Assembly: GCA_900553205.1 (NCBI GenBank)
Contig: USCK01000020.1
Span: forward strand, 1-17,704
Source of the DNA: an uncultured bacterium
GTDB lineage: Bacteria > Cyanobacteriota > Vampirovibrionia > Gastranaerophilales > Gastranaerophilaceae
DNA: 17,704 bases
Direction of reading: 5' to 3'
Part shown: positions 15,891 to 17,704 of the stretch, piece by piece
How positions within the stretch are numbered: the stretch's first letter is position 1
Layout: each line of letters begins with the position of its first letter
Made by a program: the position numbers and the translations under genes
The notes under the pieces: model-generated
Database searches by the model: none
Told to the model about the DNA's origin: nothing
Seen by the model: only the letters and a program-made list of their open reading frames with translations

Positions 15891-15925
15891 AAGCCCGAAA
15901 TTCAAAAAATGAATTTCGGGCTTTT
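15891..15925 (+). terminator. Strong intrinsic terminator after fliD
   Basis: AAGCCCGAAATTC (15891-15903) pairs perfectly with GAATTTCGGGCTT (15911-15923) around a 7-base A-rich loop and runs into Ts. The 13-bp stem lies 20 bp after the fliD stop. Confidence 0.92.
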
Positions 15926-16072
15926 GTATATAACAAAATCACGCAAAGATATTTAATATATATCCTGTTTACAAAAATCTACCCCCGAATAAGTGTACCT
16001 GTAACATTTCTTCACAATCAAGCTATTATTGTATTTGCACCCTATAAACGACACCCACATTTACAGTAAAAC

Positions 16073-16103
16073 TTGAAATGTAATCTTTTTGTAATATTAT
16101 AAT
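16073..16103 (+). promoter_or_regulatory. Sigma70-type promoter of the lytic transglycosylase gene
   Basis: TTGAAA (16073-16078) is followed either by TATTAT (16095-16100) at 16 bp or by TATAAT (16098-16103) at 19 bp. Transcription would start near 16108, leaving a leader of about 95 nt. The stretch 15926-16072 between the fliD terminator and this promoter holds nothing I recognise. Confidence 0.6.
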
Positions 16104-16117
16104 TATATGAATAACTT

Positions 16118-16174
16118 TCCGGCTGATTCTAATTCAGTAGAGTAGTTAACTACAGAAAGCGAATCTTTTTCGGA
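16118..16174 (+). promoter_or_regulatory. Foldable leader of the transglycosylase mRNA
   Basis: In the predicted leader, TCCG (16118-16121) pairs with CGGA (16171-16174) and GATTC (16125-16129) with GAATC (16161-16165), separated by an internal loop. The apical part contains the perfect palindrome GTAGTTAACTAC (16142-16153), which can fold as a 4-bp hairpin. The arrangement is a two-part stem ending 20 bases before the ribosome site AAGAGGA (16194-16200). It does not match the c-di-AMP (ydaO) riboswitch consensus, which is common before wall hydrolases. The palindrome could instead be an operator. Confidence 0.4.
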
Positions 16175-16205
16175 GTTGCAATTTACAAAGTTAAAGAGGA
16201 TTTAG

Positions 16206-16892
16206 ATGATTAGAAAACTAGTACTTTTCACTACTATGATAGTGATGCTACTGTCTACGAAAGTCAATGCTTCTGAAGTACCCGTAAACCATGTGAAGAA
16301 CACTATAGTGCGACACTCCGTTGCTCTAGGCGTTGACCCTGCAATAGCATTATCTATTGCAAAAGTTGAGTCAGGTTACAACCACTCAAGAAGAAGTGCA
16401 TATGGTGCCGTTGGGGTATTTCAACTTATGCCGTCAACAGCGGCAAAATTGGGAGTAAACCCTTATCATTTATCAGACAACATCAGAGGTGGTATTTTAT
16501 ACTACAAGATGATGTACAAAATGTTTGGCTCAACAGAGTTAGCATTAGCTGCATATAATGCAGGACCTGCTTATATTATTAAGCACCATTGTGCACCTCC
16601 ATGCACAAGAGGATATGTTGCAAAAACTATGGCTGAATACCATAAAATTAAAGCAACCCCTGGGGCTGTTACTGTTGCTAAGAAACCGGTTGTTACACAA
16701 CCTCAGCACCACAAAATTACACCTGCTCCTGTAGCAATATCTTCTCACGGTTCTGTAAAACCTATGACGGCAAGCGTGCCTCGTGTTATTAATGACGGAA
16801 CAAACAAGCTTATTATCAAGCAAGCTCCTACGACAACAAGAGCACCAAAACTACAGGTTAGTATTAACAAGGCAACAGACCCTTATTCATAA
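16206..16892 (+). CDS. Secreted soluble lytic transglycosylase (SLT domain)
   Basis: A 228-aa peptidoglycan lytic transglycosylase (family 1, Slt/MltE-like). It cleaves the MurNAc-GlcNAc bond to form 1,6-anhydro ends. Residues 1-22 are a Sec signal peptide (MIRKLVLFTTMIVMLLSTKV..) with a V-N-A cleavage site before S23 and no lipobox cysteine, so it is a soluble periplasmic or exported protein. The SLT domain is at about 28-140: catalytic E55 in AKVESGYN, then AYGAVGVFQLMPSTA (about 63-77) and AAYNAGPAY (about 117-125). A short C-x-P-P-C follows, possibly a disulfide (CAPPC). Residues about 150-228 are a Pro/Thr/Val/His-rich low-complexity tail, likely a spacer. AAGAGGA sits five bases before the ATG. 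It lies alone between its own promoter and a terminator. Confidence 0.94.
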   Translation: MIRKLVLFTTMIVMLLSTKVNASEVPVNHVKNTIVRHSVALGVDPAIALSIAKVESGYNHSRRSAYGAVGVFQLMPSTAAKLGVNPYHLSDNIRGGILYYKMMYKMFGSTELALAAYNAGPAYIIKHHCAPPCTRGYVAKTMAEYHKIKATPGAVTVAKKPVVTQPQHHKITPAPVAISSHGSVKPMTASVPRVINDGTNKLIIKQAPTTTRAPKLQVSINKATDPYS

Positions 16893-16914
16893 CCTTTGTA
16901 GTTACAAACTATTT

Positions 16915-16948
16915 AAGCACTCAAACAGACTTGTTTGGGTGCTTTTTT
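16915..16948 (+). terminator. Strong intrinsic terminator after the transglycosylase gene
   Basis: AAGCACTCAAACA (16915-16927) pairs with TGTTTGGGTGCTT (16932-16944), with one T-G wobble and a 4-base loop, followed by a T run to 16948. Confidence 0.93.
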
Positions 16949-17064
16949 AATACTAAAACCTATATACAAATAAACAATTATATGGTATGATTAGGACAGA
17001 TGTAGTAGATAAATTTTTTTAAAATATATGCGATGAAAATTATTTGAATTTAATATTTGAGTAT

Positions 17065-17089
17065 GTTCGGTAGGTTATATGTGCCGAGC
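17065..17089 (+). other. Small hairpin in the rny upstream region
   Basis: GTTCGG (17065-17070) and CCGAGC (17084-17089) can pair with one G-U wobble around a 13-base loop. It lies in the 183-bp stretch before rny, which is otherwise AT-rich and has no clear promoter that I can single out. Confidence 0.35.
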
Positions 17090-17131
17090 CGTTGCGTATA
17101 AATAAAAAAATAGAAAAGGATAAGGTGCTTT

Positions 17132-17704
17132 ATGAGCAATTTGTCAATCATTTTATTGATTGTAGCAGTAGCTCTATTGATTGGTATAGCCTTTGTACAA
17201 GTCCGTTATAACAAAATAAAGCAAGAATGGGCTAAGGCTGAAAAAGAGCAGGCTGAAAAAGATGGTTTAATCAGAAAAGAAGCGTTAATTCAAGCAAAAG
17301 AAGCGTTGCAAGCAGAACGCGAAAAGATTAACGAAGATGAGAGAGAAAGAAGACGAGAACTAAACAACCTTGAAAACAAATTAACAAGACGCGAAGACAC
17401 ACTGGAGAACAAAATCCAAGAAGTTGTAGATAAAGAATCTCAATTAGATAAAAAAGAAGAAGAACTTGAACAAAAAGAAAATTATTTGGCAGAAACAATC
17501 CAAAAACAAATAACAGAATTGGAACGAATTGCAGGCATGTCAAGAGAAGATGCTAAAAATATGTTGTTAGACCAACTAAAGCATGATTTGGCTCAAGAAC
17601 AAATGCAATTAATTCGTGAAAATGAAGCGAAAATAAAGGAAGATGCACTTGAAAAATCAAAAGAAATCTTATCAACAACAATGCAACGTTGTATGATGGA
17701 TCAA
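17132..17704 (+). CDS. rny: Ribonuclease Y, N-terminal part (runs off the window)
   Basis: The first 191 codons, open to the last base, encode the N-terminus of RNase Y, the membrane-anchored endoribonuclease that starts mRNA decay in many bacteria. Residues 4-24 form the transmembrane anchor (LSIILLIVAVALLIGIAFV). A long charged coiled coil follows at about 25-190, rich in Glu/Lys/Gln (KKEEELEQKENYLAE), with the family motif LERIAGMSREDAKNMLL (130-146). The KH and HD domains lie beyond the window and cannot be checked. Two ribosome-site candidates precede the ATG: AAGGTG (17122-17127, spacing 4) and AAAGGA (17115-17120, spacing 11). The gene begins about 183 bp after the transglycosylase terminator, so it is its own unit. 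Confidence 0.93.
   Translation, partial: MSNLSIILLIVAVALLIGIAFVQVRYNKIKQEWAKAEKEQAEKDGLIRKEALIQAKEALQAEREKINEDERERRRELNNLENKLTRREDTLENKIQEVVDKESQLDKKEEELEQKENYLAETIQKQITELERIAGMSREDAKNMLLDQLKHDLAQEQMQLIRENEAKIKEDALEKSKEILSTTMQRCMMDQ

Noticed and set aside
16108..16205. c-di-AMP (ydaO) riboswitch before the transglycosylase gene
   Set aside because: The leader is too short and lacks the conserved ydaO sequence blocks.
1..17704. tRNA or rRNA genes
   Set aside because: No cloverleaf-like segment or conserved rRNA sequence was noticed in the gaps on either strand; a covariance-model scan was not possible here.

Overview
The window is an AT-rich bacterial chromosome segment. It carries conserved housekeeping genes (dGTPase-like HD hydrolase, calcineurin-type phosphoesterase, ispG, a CNNM/CorC-type membrane protein, fliD, a soluble lytic transglycosylase, rny) mixed with long lineage-specific proteins. 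This mix, plus two proteins that open with short F-K-G / N-F-G type tags, best fits a gut Vampirovibrionia (Melainabacteria, Gastranaerophilales-like) genome. That placement is inference from gene content and remembered protein style, not a computed phylogeny.

Layout. Positions 1-3338: an 869-aa protein of unknown function with two degenerate EF-hand-like segments, then a 141-aa small protein with an NFG-type N-terminus, both on the plus strand. Positions 3382-5847 (minus): a dGTPase-like hydrolase, a decayed gene not visible as one open frame (4730-5058, joined across a frameshift), and a YfcE/MJ0936-type phosphoesterase. Positions 5878-9339 (plus): ispG, a DUF21-CBS-CorC_HlyC membrane protein, and a membrane protein with an HEIGH zinc-peptidase signature. 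Positions 9394-12922 (minus): a zinc-ribbon membrane-anchored protein and a candidate papain/C39-like cysteine peptidase, separated by a 358-bp gap full of inverted repeats and a MITE-like element. Positions 12990-17704 (plus): a stand-alone TOPRIM (OLD-like) protein, fliD, a secreted lytic transglycosylase, and the first 191 codons of rny, which runs off the window.

Regulation. Consensus sigma70-type promoters are visible before fliD and the transglycosylase, and strong intrinsic terminators follow both. ispG and the dGTPase-like gene have -10-like hexamers 6-7 bp before the ATG and no Shine-Dalgarno sequence, which suggests leaderless mRNAs. The transglycosylase has a roughly 95-nt leader that can fold.

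No complete mobile element, CRISPR array, tRNA or rRNA is visible. I see no obvious multi-gene defence or biosynthetic system. The best candidates for something undescribed are the tag-bearing lineage-specific proteins, the cysteine-peptidase-like and TOPRIM-only divergent pair, and the large EF-hand-like protein.
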